This document shows positions 1 through 11,122 of a stretch of 64,000 nucleotides of DNA, piece by piece. This DNA is from Zeugodacus cucurbitae (Eukaryota; Arthropoda; Insecta; Diptera; Tephritidae). The notes beneath the pieces are model-generated. The model was not told where the DNA came from and made no database searches. It saw only the letters and a program-made list of their open reading frames with translations. The first letter of the stretch is position 1. The number at the start of each line of letters is the position of its first letter. The stretch is from assembly GCF_028554725.1 (NCBI RefSeq), contig NC_071669.1:56453001-56517000 (forward strand), in the 5' to 3' direction. The position numbers and the translations under genes are program-made.

Positions 1-711
1 ACACGATAGAGCATTGTATAAAGAAGATATATGCCACATTTCAAAGGAATCGGTCCAATAGAACTTGAGATATCATGTCAACCACCTCAAAAAGAAGTAG
101 TTTCGAGAAAAACGCGTTTAAAGTTTTGGAGACCGCTCGCCACGTCACAAAATCGGCTGTATCTCCGAAAATAAGTCGAATTTTGGAAAATCCTTCCAAG
201 GTCATATTTTTGAAAATCTAAACTTTCAAAATATGCAAAAAAAACTCGATTTTTTCAAAATCCTAAACCAGAATAAGTCGATATGGATTAATAAAATGTA
301 TTAATGAAACGGAGTTGTATTTTTGTCTAATTCTCTAGGCCGGGTAAAACTCGAATCAGTTTTGATATTAAATTTTCTCAATCGTGCAGAGTTTCTATAG
401 GCGAGTATGGAGTGGCCTTATCTTTTTACCTTTACAGATACATATTCTAAAACTTTCCTTACACCATTGAAATAAATTTCAGCAAACAATTCTCCACATA
501 AAACATTTGCAAGTGCATTTTATTTTTACTAAAAGTTTTTTTCATCACTTTTGCATTTACAAATTGATTTTCTTCTTCTACATTGCAGCCACCGCTGAAG
601 CAACAGTTGAAATAAATATGGATTTGCAGTGTAATTAGTGCGCGGCGTCAAGAATGCTACTGTTCAATAATATTTAGGTTAAATAGTTTTGAGAATGTCG
701 AAAATATGCAG
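1..711. repeat. AT-rich flank with a diverged dispersed-repeat fragment
   Basis: No gene is visible. Roughly 60-250 shares short ordered blocks with 61530-61740: 'cgtttaaagtttt', then 'ggctgtatctc' followed by 'gaaa', then 'tcgatttttt' near the end. I read this as a decayed copy of the same dispersed repeat. The remainder is AT-rich sequence downstream of the hobbit gene. Confidence 0.4.
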
Positions 712-1504
712 TTAAGATATGTATGTATGTATAACAACAAATACAGAGAAATATATATGTATGTATGTATAATGGTTTTGATATTCAAACACAAATGGAG
801 GATAACTGTTTTGAGAACTTTGTAAAAAAAAATTAAATAAAATATAGAAATTATTGAAATTTAGTAATTCTAAAGCAATTTTACTGTAATATCGCTTAAA
901 CATGTTTAAGTAAGGAACTACACAAAACTTATGTATGTACGCGTCTGCAACTGCTGAGATAACACATTTAATAGACATCTAGTGTAACAGTATATAATTT
1001 ACATAACTGCATAGCATTGTATTTTGTTATACACTGATTATTTCGTAATTTTTTTTTTAAATATTTTTTTCACTTTTTTTTTTTGATTTTTCGTGTGGGT
1101 AGGTAATACATATTGCATAAAGTGTGCTAATTAAAATACATTAATTAATTATTATAGTAGTTTTTTAAAAGTTATGATACAATCTCGTTCGTACTAGGCA
1201 TTACAATGTTGTGTATTAACTAATTAATTTAAATTGTAATTGTAATTGTAATTGTAACTGTGTTAAACAAAACTAAATTCACTTGATTAAAATTACAATA
1301 AATAGAAGTGTTGTTGTAGTTGTTTTTTTGCTGCACTGATTGCTAGTATGTATTTGTCAATGTGTAAGTATGTATGCAAGTGTATAAATTTCAGCACTTA
1401 AATCTCAATAGTTATCACTGCGTATCACTTGTTGCTCGAGGTGAATTTGAAAACTCCTCTTCTTTGGCTGCGATTCTCATTCTGCAAAAAAAAAATTAAA
1501 ATAT
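712..1504 (-). other. probable 3' UTR / downstream flank of hobbit
   Basis: This is AT-rich, non-coding sequence immediately 3' of the hobbit stop codon. It holds (TATG)n microsatellites at about 719-773 and 1347-1377 and poly-T runs. No reading frame with family similarity was seen, and I could not place a poly(A) site confidently. Confidence 0.4.
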
Positions 1505-4500
1505 TTAGTATAAAATCTCAGTGACTTCAACAACACTCCGCTCTCCACGCACCAATAAGCGATTACCAAACAGCATTTTCGCCTTGTCTTCCTCCTGCGG
1601 CGACGAACGTTCGCCCGTCGATGTGCCCGGTTGTCGTCGATGTATTTGCAATTTCTGCTTGATTGCTTGCGATAATATCACGCGTCGACTTACCAATTTC
1701 ATAGCCAATAGCAAGTCGAGCCACGTCCAGGTGACATTGTGGTACTCCAGTGTTGGTATGACGAGCGAGAAATCTGTGATGTCTTCAAGATTTTTCTCCT
1801 TATTACCCTTGTAACTGACACGCACAGGCACTTCGGGAATTTTTATATAGATAAAGAGTTTATTCTTCTCAGCGCGCTCTTTCATCTTCTCCACATCATC
1901 CTTTTCGATTTTCACATAGAATTCCGAATCTTTCGAACTCTTTTTAGTTTTCGATGGTTTCTTTGCGGACTTCGTTTGCACGGCCGACGATGAGGAGGAA
2001 CTCGAAGAATTCTCCTCAATATCATCGACAGTCTCCGTTTCGGAAGCATCACGATCGGGGAAACAGAATTTCAACATTGTGCTGTAGAATTTCTTCGTTA
2101 TGGCAATCGTAATGGGCGCCACATTGATTTCGAAATGCTCTTTCACCGAGATACCACCCACTGGCGGTTTCTCACGACAGAAAATGCGCAACACACGTTT
2201 ATGCGTATCGATTGGCATGTCCTTTTGGATTTCAGTGGGCATTAGGACTTCGCGATAGATCTCACGCGGTATCAAGTTGCTCATGCGTATATTGCCCAAC
2301 TCAAGTAAGTGTTCCACAGAGTCGTCACTTTTCGATTTTTTCGTATACAAAAAGCCACTAAGTACCAGATCGGATATGCCGATTTGACCGTCGGTTTCGG
2401 TGAGACGCCATTGCGCACGCTTAAAGCAGATTTCATTGGCACGCACGATGGTGAGCGATTTGTCGGCGCGCACCTATTGAGAGGGCAAGAAATTTAAGAT
2501 TATATTTACAATTTAATTAAGTAGCAACATGACCGCACTCACATTCGATATTTTGCTTAGCTGCGACAGCTGTGTCTCCTTGTAACACAACAACATCATG
2601 TCCAACTCCTCGCTGAGCGTATTCAATTCCTCCTTACTTTCGCGTATCTGCAATTGCACACTTTCGAATGCGTCTCTCAACTCCAGCGTGTCGCCCTCTT
2701 CGGCACGATCCTTGCCAATCAGATGTATATCCTTCTCCAGCGAACGGATTTTCATCAGCAAACTGCGTATCATCGTCTGTTTCTGTTGTATTGGCCGCTT
2801 TTGATCCTCAGTGGAGTGCAGCTGCAGTTGAAAACGCATGCGCGCCAATTTCTCGAGCGCCTGTTTGCGTTGCGGTTCAACGTAGAGTAGCAGATTATTC
2901 ACGATATCCAGAATCATGGCATATTGCAGTGAATTCGTGCAGACATCGAGATCGTGATGCATTAGTGTGAACGCATCGACGGGATCGTCTTGTTTCTCCC
3001 ACGGTGATAGCGTTTCTTCGGACGGTGGTGGCGGTACTTCGGTTATGGAATTTGGATCTATCGTATCGCCATAGCTGACGTAGAAGAATTCACATTTACA
3101 ACGCGATACAATGCGTTGCAGTTGTACAGGCTGTGTTTCACCCGGATTCTCAATCGATAAGGCACCCACAGTCTCCGAAACAACACCACCCACACTACGA
3201 CCACTACCAACTAGATGCGGAATGTCGGGCAAATCATTGATCACAGTGTCATCTTTATCCTGAGAAGAGATAAAATGTGTTAATAATCCAGGTGATGTGG
3301 GATACAGATTTCGTTACCGCGATAGTCGGGTTTACGCGAACCCGAACGGACACCGATTTTGATACGATCGTGTAATAAAAACCCGACAGCATTTTCTTAA
3401 ATTATTTGTGCATTCTTTTCTTTCGCTACAACAACAACAATATTTCGGTGTCTTTTGTTGTTGTTGTAGCGGCATAAAACATTTCCCAGATAATTTTGAG
3501 GAATGCTGCCGATTTGACAGTCCTTGATCGGATACAAATCGGGGTACGTTCTGCTTTCGTAGAACCGACTGTCCACACAACAGCCGATTCTGCGATACAC
3601 CGGAATTGACTCGGATTTTCGGATCCGACCAAGGGCTGTTATTTAGGCAACCCAGACCTATCTGCATCGGTAAGTTCTAGTCTTCTTCGAGAACGGCGTC
3701 TGTCCGTCTTACTAAATTTAAACCATTCTCACCTGTATGTTATCCACCGTCAACCACATGATCTCCTTTTCAATGAGCGAGTCATCCTCACCGGCGCTCA
3801 CTGTAGCATAATACTGCATGCATTCGAGCAGACCCTTCCACGTGGTCTTGGACACCAGCGATCTGTCACGCCATACTGGACGGTGTACACGTTGTAGTAT
3901 CTCCGCTTTCGCAGCACTAATAATAACATAACCCGATGTCTCACAACCCTTAAGTAGGACTTGTGAATTCACCAACGATATGGACCAATTCTCGTGTATC
4001 ACATCCTGCGCCGAGCACGCCTGCAAGCCCTGCAGCTGCAATTCGCGCGACTGCGTGCTCTGATCATCGCTGTAAACGTTGAATTTGTGATCGGCCTCGG
4101 CGATGAGTTGTTGCAGCATGGCCGTGGCATGACTGGCCGGTTGTACCTTCTTAATGGCGCTGTTGGCATTCGTTGCTGTTAAAGTTAAGAAGAAAAAAAC
4201 AATATTGAAATATATTTTTTTATGGTTTGTAGCATAATGAAATGACTTACTCGGCAACACTTCTGTGGGGTTATTCGTGAGTGTAATTGTGCTATCGCTA
4301 CGCTTATTCTTGATGACATTAGAAGTGGTCTCCTTGCGATAGCTCTTCACAGCCTCTGTGGATAAGTTATTCTTAAGCTTTTGTGACTTCATGAACGAAT
4401 CGAAGAGCGCAAACGCCACATCACGATTGTTTTTCGTCCACGCGCCTTTCAGATCGTAAACGACCAATTTATGTGTGGGTGTGGTATTTTTCGTTTTCGA

Positions 4501-7500
4501 CTCCTCCTCTTGACTGCTGCCGGCGGTTTGTATGAGCGCTTCACGTCCGTACGACACTTTAGCCACACTCAGAAAGTAGAAACGCACGATTTTGAAGGCA
4601 TCACCAACGCTGGGCAAATTTTCCGCACTGCTGCCGAGCTTCTCGGTGAGTATGCTTCTCAACCATATTTCAGCGTCATTCAATTCACAATTCATATAGA
4701 CGGTCGACCATTCAGCGCGTGGTCTATGTATGAGGCCATCATCAATGGGGCATAGCGACAAGCAATATTCCGAACTAAAGGACACACGACCGCCGTTCAA
4801 TTGGAAACCCTTTTGCAGCGCATGCGACATCCAATAGAGCACTTGAAAGTGATGGAGGCTCATTTGTAGATTGGCTTTTTTATAGTGGCGACTTAGTTGC
4901 TTCTTGCGTGGACGCACATTATTGAATACCGGACCTCGACGTGTGGGGCGCGTAACACCGGACAGTATCAGTTTGAGGCTCTCGAACCAACGCAATGTGC
5001 TGCCGTATAAAACCAGACTGGGAATGTCGATTTCCACCTCTTCGCCATGCTTCGGCTTCGTTTCGAATGAAATCCATATGTTTAGATTAAGCGAACGGAA
5101 GGCGCGGAATGAGTCGTGTACTTGATTGCTCGAGTACTCGGGTAATTTGTCGGGCGCACAAGGCATAACAGCGTGATGATCATTTGGATTGGCCAAACAA
5201 ACCCAATTTAGTTTAAATGTCAGTTTCAAGTTCGGAAAGTGCAGCAGCCGACAATCGTCATAACGTGATGCCGTGCGTACCGTTATCTATGTAATAATAT
5301 TAAATTTATTAAATTATATTTTTTGCTTAAAAACATTCAATACTCACATTTAGTTCACCTTTGAACATGATTTTCGCATTTGTCCACACAATGCCCGCAT
5401 TGTTCCAAGTCAACTCCATTTCCTCGGTTGTATTGTAGGGATCCAATGAGGCATGCAACAACACCGTGAATTGCTTCACGATCATGGTTAGACGACCGTG
5501 AAACAGCAAACGCATTTTATCCCAGAAAGGCAAGGGCGGACTGGGATCTTTGGACGGTGCGGAAATTTTCTCAAAACTGAGGTTACACTGCGCCATCACC
5601 GGCTCCCAGCAGGGACCAAAAGCATAGCTGCAGAACTCCAGTTCACAATCGAAGTCGTGATAAAACTTCAACGACGGCATGCTGCGTTGTATGACATCGG
5701 TGCCGAAGGGCTCACCAACTTCTATGTAAACATCACGCTTAGCGCGCTTGGACGCCGCTTGCTCAGCGCCGCATAAATTACCAAATAGGCGCATTGACTT
5801 CACATAGAACATGGGTTGTGGGAAATCGCTGCAAGAAAACACGTCTAGTTAGAGAGACTTCGAGTTATGAATTGTAATTTGTATGAAATTTGACTTCTAT
5901 TGTCAATTCAAGAGTTTGAGCTATGGATAACTTCGAGTTATGTTAGTTAAATTGTATTTCAGTATTTTTTTTTTTTTTTTTGCTCACCGCAGCATAAATT
6001 TCCACTCGGTGCAGCTGATATTTACGCTGCGACACCAAAGTGTGGTGAATTCCAAGCCTTCCTCCGGCCATGGGCTCTCACAGTCAATATCGCGCATTAT
6101 GCGCGTCACATTCTCAGTGCCATGTATTGATGGATCGGCCATGGCCATTATTTCCACATCTGTCATAATCCACGCTAGCAAGCGCGTGCGCACAGGTCCA
6201 CTCTCGCGTATCTTCTTCGAGCGTTGTATGTAGATTTCAGAATTCTTCTGCACCAAACTCGCGTAGAGACTTTCGATTGTGCTCGCCGGCACAAGACAAC
6301 GCTCGGCAATCTTCTTATCGAATATAGCTTTGCGTTTCAGACCCTCTAGGTACTCATCCACAAGCAGCACGTAATTATCACGTAATTTCACCTCAAATGG
6401 ATCGTCGCTGATTTCGAGCAAAAACTCTTTGATCTTAAAAATAAAATTTTGATTTAAGAAACCCTAAAATAATAAATAAAAAACAGATATTTACTTGTAT
6501 GACCATATCGCTTGGCAGCGGTGAGCTGGCGGTAAAGGGTTTCTTCTTGTAGTTATGTACCAATTTCAGCCATTTAAAGTGTGACACGAACTCATTTTGC
6601 ACGGCATCGTAAAAATCGTGATCATAAGGAAAGATGGCCTGCAAATTAAGAAAAATCAAATTTAACTATTCACCACAGTATATATTCACCACACCATATA
6701 TTCACCACATCATATTTTCACCACCAACTCACCTTAAATGCGCCAATTGTTGTTACCCACACTTTGTTTGTGGGCAGCACAAAGCCCTCGCAATTTACAC
6801 GCTCCTGTGTGAGCATATCCAAGCGCGGTAGTGACTGCACATCTATCTCCTTCAGCGTAAATATATGCTGATCATCGATTTTAATAAACAGGTTTTCCGC
6901 TGAAATGAAATTCGCTTCCTTGTGACTGAAGAACAAGTTCTCCACAAACCACTGCATTGTATGGCGTTCGGAGAGTTTAATCTCAAGTACCGTGCTCAAT
7001 TCAGCGGATAGTTCGATGATCCACTTTTTCTTCGCGTGCGCTGGTTTCACCTCCACCGCGTGTTGTGGCAACGCCAGTTCGGTGCGCAAATCGCTCATGT
7101 CACGCGCCAAGGTCAATATGTGCATATGCAAATTGGCATTCCACATGACCTCTGTGTTGCTTGGAATGTAGACCGACACTTTATTCTCATGCTTTTCATG
7201 TTCAATGCGTATTGTCTTACAATTGGCGAATATGTCATTGAAATCGTTGAGACATAGCGATGATGCATTCATTGCACGCATTATGGCCATTTGAAAGTCC
7301 TCAAATTTGAAGCTGGATACCTGTTGCTTACGCGATAGTATGATATCCGAGAAGCTTAGCAGCAAACAAGCTTGATGATGATTGATGAAATATGCTGTGA
7401 CGTCCTTAATGCGTGCTGCTATTAGTAAACCACCAGTTATTGAATTTGTGCCGGCACTTGGCGCACGTGGCGACAAACGCTTCCCAACGCCACTTTCAGT

Positions 7501-9915
7501 GGAACTCAGGCCACCGTATTGTTTTATACAATTGACCGACTTCACTATAAATTCAGCCAAACTCATGCTATATTCCGTGCGTAGCGTGTGTATGGATACC
7601 TCTAGTTTGGTGACACTTGCATATGAATTCAATTTGACCAAGCTGAGTCCCAGAAAGAATGGTGAGCCGGGAGAATGTGATTTCTTCAAATTGTTGGTAT
7701 CATTTATTGAATTTCCCAATGACCACCACAAGGATTCAATCATTAATTCGGTGCTCCAATGACGCTGATTCAAGAGCATATTCAAAAGACGATTGCCATA
7801 CAAAGAGCTGCGCTTCTCTTCAATTTGTTCGAGTATAAAGCGTGTGTGACTAACGCTCATGGCAGCGTTTTCATCGTCCAACTTCATGAGCACTGATACA
7901 TTCCAGAACTCTGCACAACCTAAAGTGAGATAATTTTAAAATTAATATAAACACTAGAGACTGTATTTCAAAAATGCATACCTTTCACCACTATACGCTT
8001 CAATATACTCTCAAGTATGCCGTTATTCGCCGGTTTGGACGTTAAAAGCAACGGATCCAGTATTGTGTCCGCACCCAAATGTTCCGGCAACATGCGTTGT
8101 TTCACATTTAACTGTAACGGCTGTTGACTTATACGCTGGCGCGATAAAAAGTTATTATGCACCCAATCGTATATTTCACAATGATTATAAATAATTTGGA
8201 ATGTTTTAAGCTTGACATATAAATTTAGAACATCGTTTTCCAACTGAGAAGAAATCGGAAAGGCAAATTATTATTTAAAAAACATGCTTATTTGTTTGTT
8301 AATGTAGTTATACCCACCAGGGAATCGATAGTAAACTGCTCAATAAATAGTAACTTTTCATATTTGGTATCAATATCCAAGTGTTCCAGTAGCACATTGG
8401 TTACCAATGTTGGAAGTTGCGCATTCTCATTCAACGACTTCGATTTTAATTCCCCAGTAATCTAAGTAAATATGTTACATATACATACATACATACATAT
8501 AATATAAATAATAATAATTTCTAAACTTACACTGAACAACTGTATTTTTGCGCTAAAATCATTTTGGGAATTCTCTTTCACCGCTGAAAAGGTGGCTGCT
8601 TTAATCACAAAATTAAAATTCTTGGGTATAATGGGTGAGATCTTCTCATATGACTCATTGCTAAAACTCTTTCGACGCTGCGAAAGTGAATTAGCCGTGC
8701 TTAGCACTCTGCTCTCTAAATTTTGCTGTGGCTTTGTACGTTGCTTCGCCTCACTTAGGAAGTCGTATAAACTACCGTGTATGGTGGAACGAGCATTATT
8801 CATAGCCAAAGAGAGTTTCTAAAAAATAACAGTTAATTTTTATAGTAAGAAAATATTGTTCCGTGTATCAGTTTACTTACATCCACAGATAGAGGTCCCT
8901 GTGCAAACAAAGTAGTATCTAAGGCAATGTCGAAGCTGATCTCACCCAAGCAAGGTTGTACTTTATTTAGATTTTCCAAGGACTGTCGACGTGATGGACA
9001 GTGTCTCAACATTTTCGCCTGAAACATAAAATAAAAAAAAACATGCATATACGCGAAAAACAATACAATATGCAAATCTTACCTGCGCATCATTAAGCGC
9101 CGCGTTGACTAATAAAGTTTTATCATTATGCACAATACTGCCATCTAGATGTAATTCCCTAGCTGTTGCATGAATGAACCAACCCGGATCGAAATTGTTA
9201 TTCATAAGCACAACGGAAATATTGTTTATGTGCATTGCCATAAACTGTAAATATAGTGAAGATTTAAAAACATAACTTATTATAAACAATTTTGTAAATG
9301 TTTAAATGTGTCAAAAGACTCTACCGGTCATTGGCACTATAAAAACATCAATTCACTACACATTTTTACCTGTGCGAACGTCAGTATACTTGGTGGTACT
9401 TTAGCACGCCGGAAATCTGGCACATCTTTTTCCTCCTCCTGACGCGCTTTACTATGTAGACGCTCAGATTGACGAAGTGATTCAGCTGTAACATCATTGC
9501 TCTGTATATCTTTGTTTATGCGTATATCGCGTATGTAGATCGATAGTAGCTTTGTTACCTCTGTGTTAAAAAAGCTGCTACGAAGACAAATTTCTTCGAT
9601 TTGCTGTAAATTAATTTAGTTAACAATTATCGCCAAAAAGTTATTACTTCATTCACATGCTTACCACAATAAATCCACTTTTACTGACGTCTACATTTCG
9701 CAACGCAAGATAACGTAAGCTAATACTACCAATTCGTACTTTTACCTTAAACTTTTTAACCAGATACCAACTGATCCCCTTTGGTAGAATGCTGAATAGT
9801 GAATGAATATTGATAAATTTATGGCAGCGGAAAAAAGCATTTGCTTTCAGCTATATACTTACCAATATGCTAGTAAAAATACTAACAAAACCAATATTAA
9901 TAACTTAAGCAGCAT
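1505..9915 (-). CDS. hobbit: Hobbit / BLTP2 (KIAA0100, Fmp27 family) bridge-like lipid transfer protein
   Basis: Sixteen coding exons (minus strand, 5' to 3'): 9915-9863, 9791-9665, 9603-9370, 9244-9083, 9018-8881, 8818-8531, 8461-8318, 8243-7982, 7919-6733, 6638-6495, 6433-5988, 5828-5348, 5286-4251, 4175-3733, 3259-2543, 2473-1505. Every junction has GT/AG and keeps phase. The total is 6831 nt, about 2276 residues, near the usual length of fly hobbit and human BLTP2. Seen: an N-terminal hydrophobic anchor (MLLKLLILVLLVFLLAYW), then long beta-rich repeating-groove sequence. An FWDK block (PFWDKMRLLFHGRL, near residue 1165) is the Fmp27 GFWDK signature. Also seen are the conserved LLKGCETSGYV stretch in exon 14, a charged coiled coil around residues 1850-1950, and a conserved C-terminal domain with FKRAQWRLTETDG. 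Family knowledge: these proteins bridge ER-plasma membrane contacts and move lipids; in flies hobbit is needed for growth and regulated secretion. The ATG was chosen because it opens directly into the anchor. Upstream of exon 1 is 438 bp to the next ORF. Confidence 0.9.
3400..3660. repeat. SINE-like dispersed repeat in hobbit intron 14
   Basis: The intron between 3733 and 3259 carries a 'ttgttgttgttgtagcggcat' type head at about 3454, followed by 'gacagtccttgatcggatac' and 'cgtagaaccgactgtc'. The same order of blocks (cagcccttgaccgaata, then cgtagaaccggctg) occurs near 26775-26830, so this is a dispersed family. Its class is inferred from length and lack of coding capacity. Confidence 0.5.
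5844..5960 (+). mobile_element. pogo-type MITE remnant (family copy 1) in hobbit intron 11
   Basis: The 159-bp intron between exons 11 and 12 is mostly made of sequence matching the interior and 3' half of the MITE family: 'agttagagagacttcgagtt', 'taatttgtatgaaatttgac', 'gtcaattcaagagtt', 'aacttcgagttatg'. The 5' inverted repeat is missing and the 3' end is degraded ('taaattgtat'). Confidence 0.65.
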
Positions 9916-10353
9916 TTTGTTGAATTATTTATCACATTTTCTATACACTTTTTCTAATTATCCATGGATATTAACGTGAATTTTGAGAAACGTCTGAAAA
10001 ATAAATTTGTTGACGTTTCCCCACCTTATAAATAAAACAGCTGTTTGTGTTAGTATATGTCAAGGCAAAACATTTCAATACAGGGTGTTTAGATTTACTA
10101 TTTACAAAGTTTATTTGTATATTGTGGTTAATTTATTAACTTAGCAACATTTGTGTAATTGTTAAAAAATGATGTGTAAATTTAATTATGTGTTTATATG
10201 GTTCATTCAAAAAAAATAATTCAAAGTTTTACTTCGTATTTTCTAGATTTTTATTACTTATAAAAATAAATGTATGTGTATAACAACAAAATTTTATATC
10301 CATATAAAATATATTATAAATTAATTCTACTAGTCTATTTATTTATAAAACTT
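9916..10353. other. intergenic: hobbit 5' flank and small-ORF 3' flank
   Basis: 438 bp of AT-rich sequence between the hobbit start codon and the stop of the small ORF. It should hold the hobbit promoter and 5' UTR. I saw no TATA box or perfect DRE that I would call. Confidence 0.4.
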
Positions 10354-10563
10354 TTACTTTTTTATATATTCACTTTCTCCAATTGGTCTCGGTTTAAAAC
10401 CTTGTCTTAATAATTGCTTCGTGCTGTTTAAATAATGTGGCATCTCTAAGTTATGTGATTGGGCCTGTGCGTTGACGAAAAAACGAAGGGTTTTACAATA
10501 TTTCTTTATACAATTAGAAACCAATAATTTTGTTGTAAAAATTGGAAAAGTGTTAAAACGCAT
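10354..10563 (-). CDS. small basic protein, 69 residues, possibly mitochondrial
   Basis: A single ATG-to-TAA frame of 69 residues, not overlapping any other gene. The N-terminus is rich in K, R, S, T, N and hydrophobic residues with no acidic residue for about 38 positions (RFNTFPIFTTKLLVSNCIKK), as in mitochondrial presequences. The C-terminus is polar and well formed (LLRQGFKPRPIGESEYIKK). It sits between the hobbit start and Cdc27, head-to-head with Cdc27 across 560 bp. I do not recognise the family. The protein-like composition and position in a compact housekeeping cluster favour a real short gene, but a chance ORF is not excluded. Confidence 0.45.
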   Translation of the reverse strand: MRFNTFPIFTTKLLVSNCIKKYCKTLRFFVNAQAQSHNLEMPHYLNSTKQLLRQGFKPRPIGESEYIKK

Positions 10564-11122
10564 ATTAAGTGAAACATTTTGTTGTCTACTGAGGTTTAAA
10601 AATATCGAAGTTCAATAATACAGGAATACTGAAAATGTGGATGGCCAATGCATAAGCACCAAAGACTGTCTGTCAGCCATAGGCGTCCCGAAGTCAAGTT
10701 GGAAAAAATAACAAAATTTCTTGCCCAATTGTCAAAAGACAGATATTGCAAAAGCGCTACCCTTTTTTCATAATATTTTAAAATAAGGCAAAATGTACAA
10801 ATTAATGTTATAATTTTACATTAAAACAAGTTTTGTGTGGTGAGAAATAATATTTTTCGTATCATGTGTGACGTTTTGTCGAAAACAGGATCAAAATACT
10901 AAACTCACAAAACTCCATGTTAAAACTTTTCAAGTATAAAATTTTCTAAAATCTTGCGAGCGTAAAGGTATATTATAATGAAATAATTATGCAAGGTACA
11001 CATTTTTGTAAGTTAAATGTTATTGTATTTTAGGTGCTGGTCTACTGTAGTAATACGTGTAAACTGACTGTAGAAGAGTAGATGCGAAAGGTTATATTTA
11101 CTGACAAGTAACAGATAACAGC
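10564..11122. promoter_or_regulatory. divergent intergenic region upstream of Cdc27 and the small ORF
   Basis: A 559-bp AT-rich spacer between two divergent starts. It would contain the Cdc27 promoter and 5' UTR and, if the small ORF is real, a bidirectional promoter. No named core motif was identified with confidence. Confidence 0.35.

Noticed and set aside
1440..1487. Extra C-terminal exon for hobbit after a ttttgcag acceptor
   Set aside because: No GT donor precedes the stop at 1505 in a suitable place, and the implied intron would be under 50 bp. The stop at 1505-1507 is simpler.
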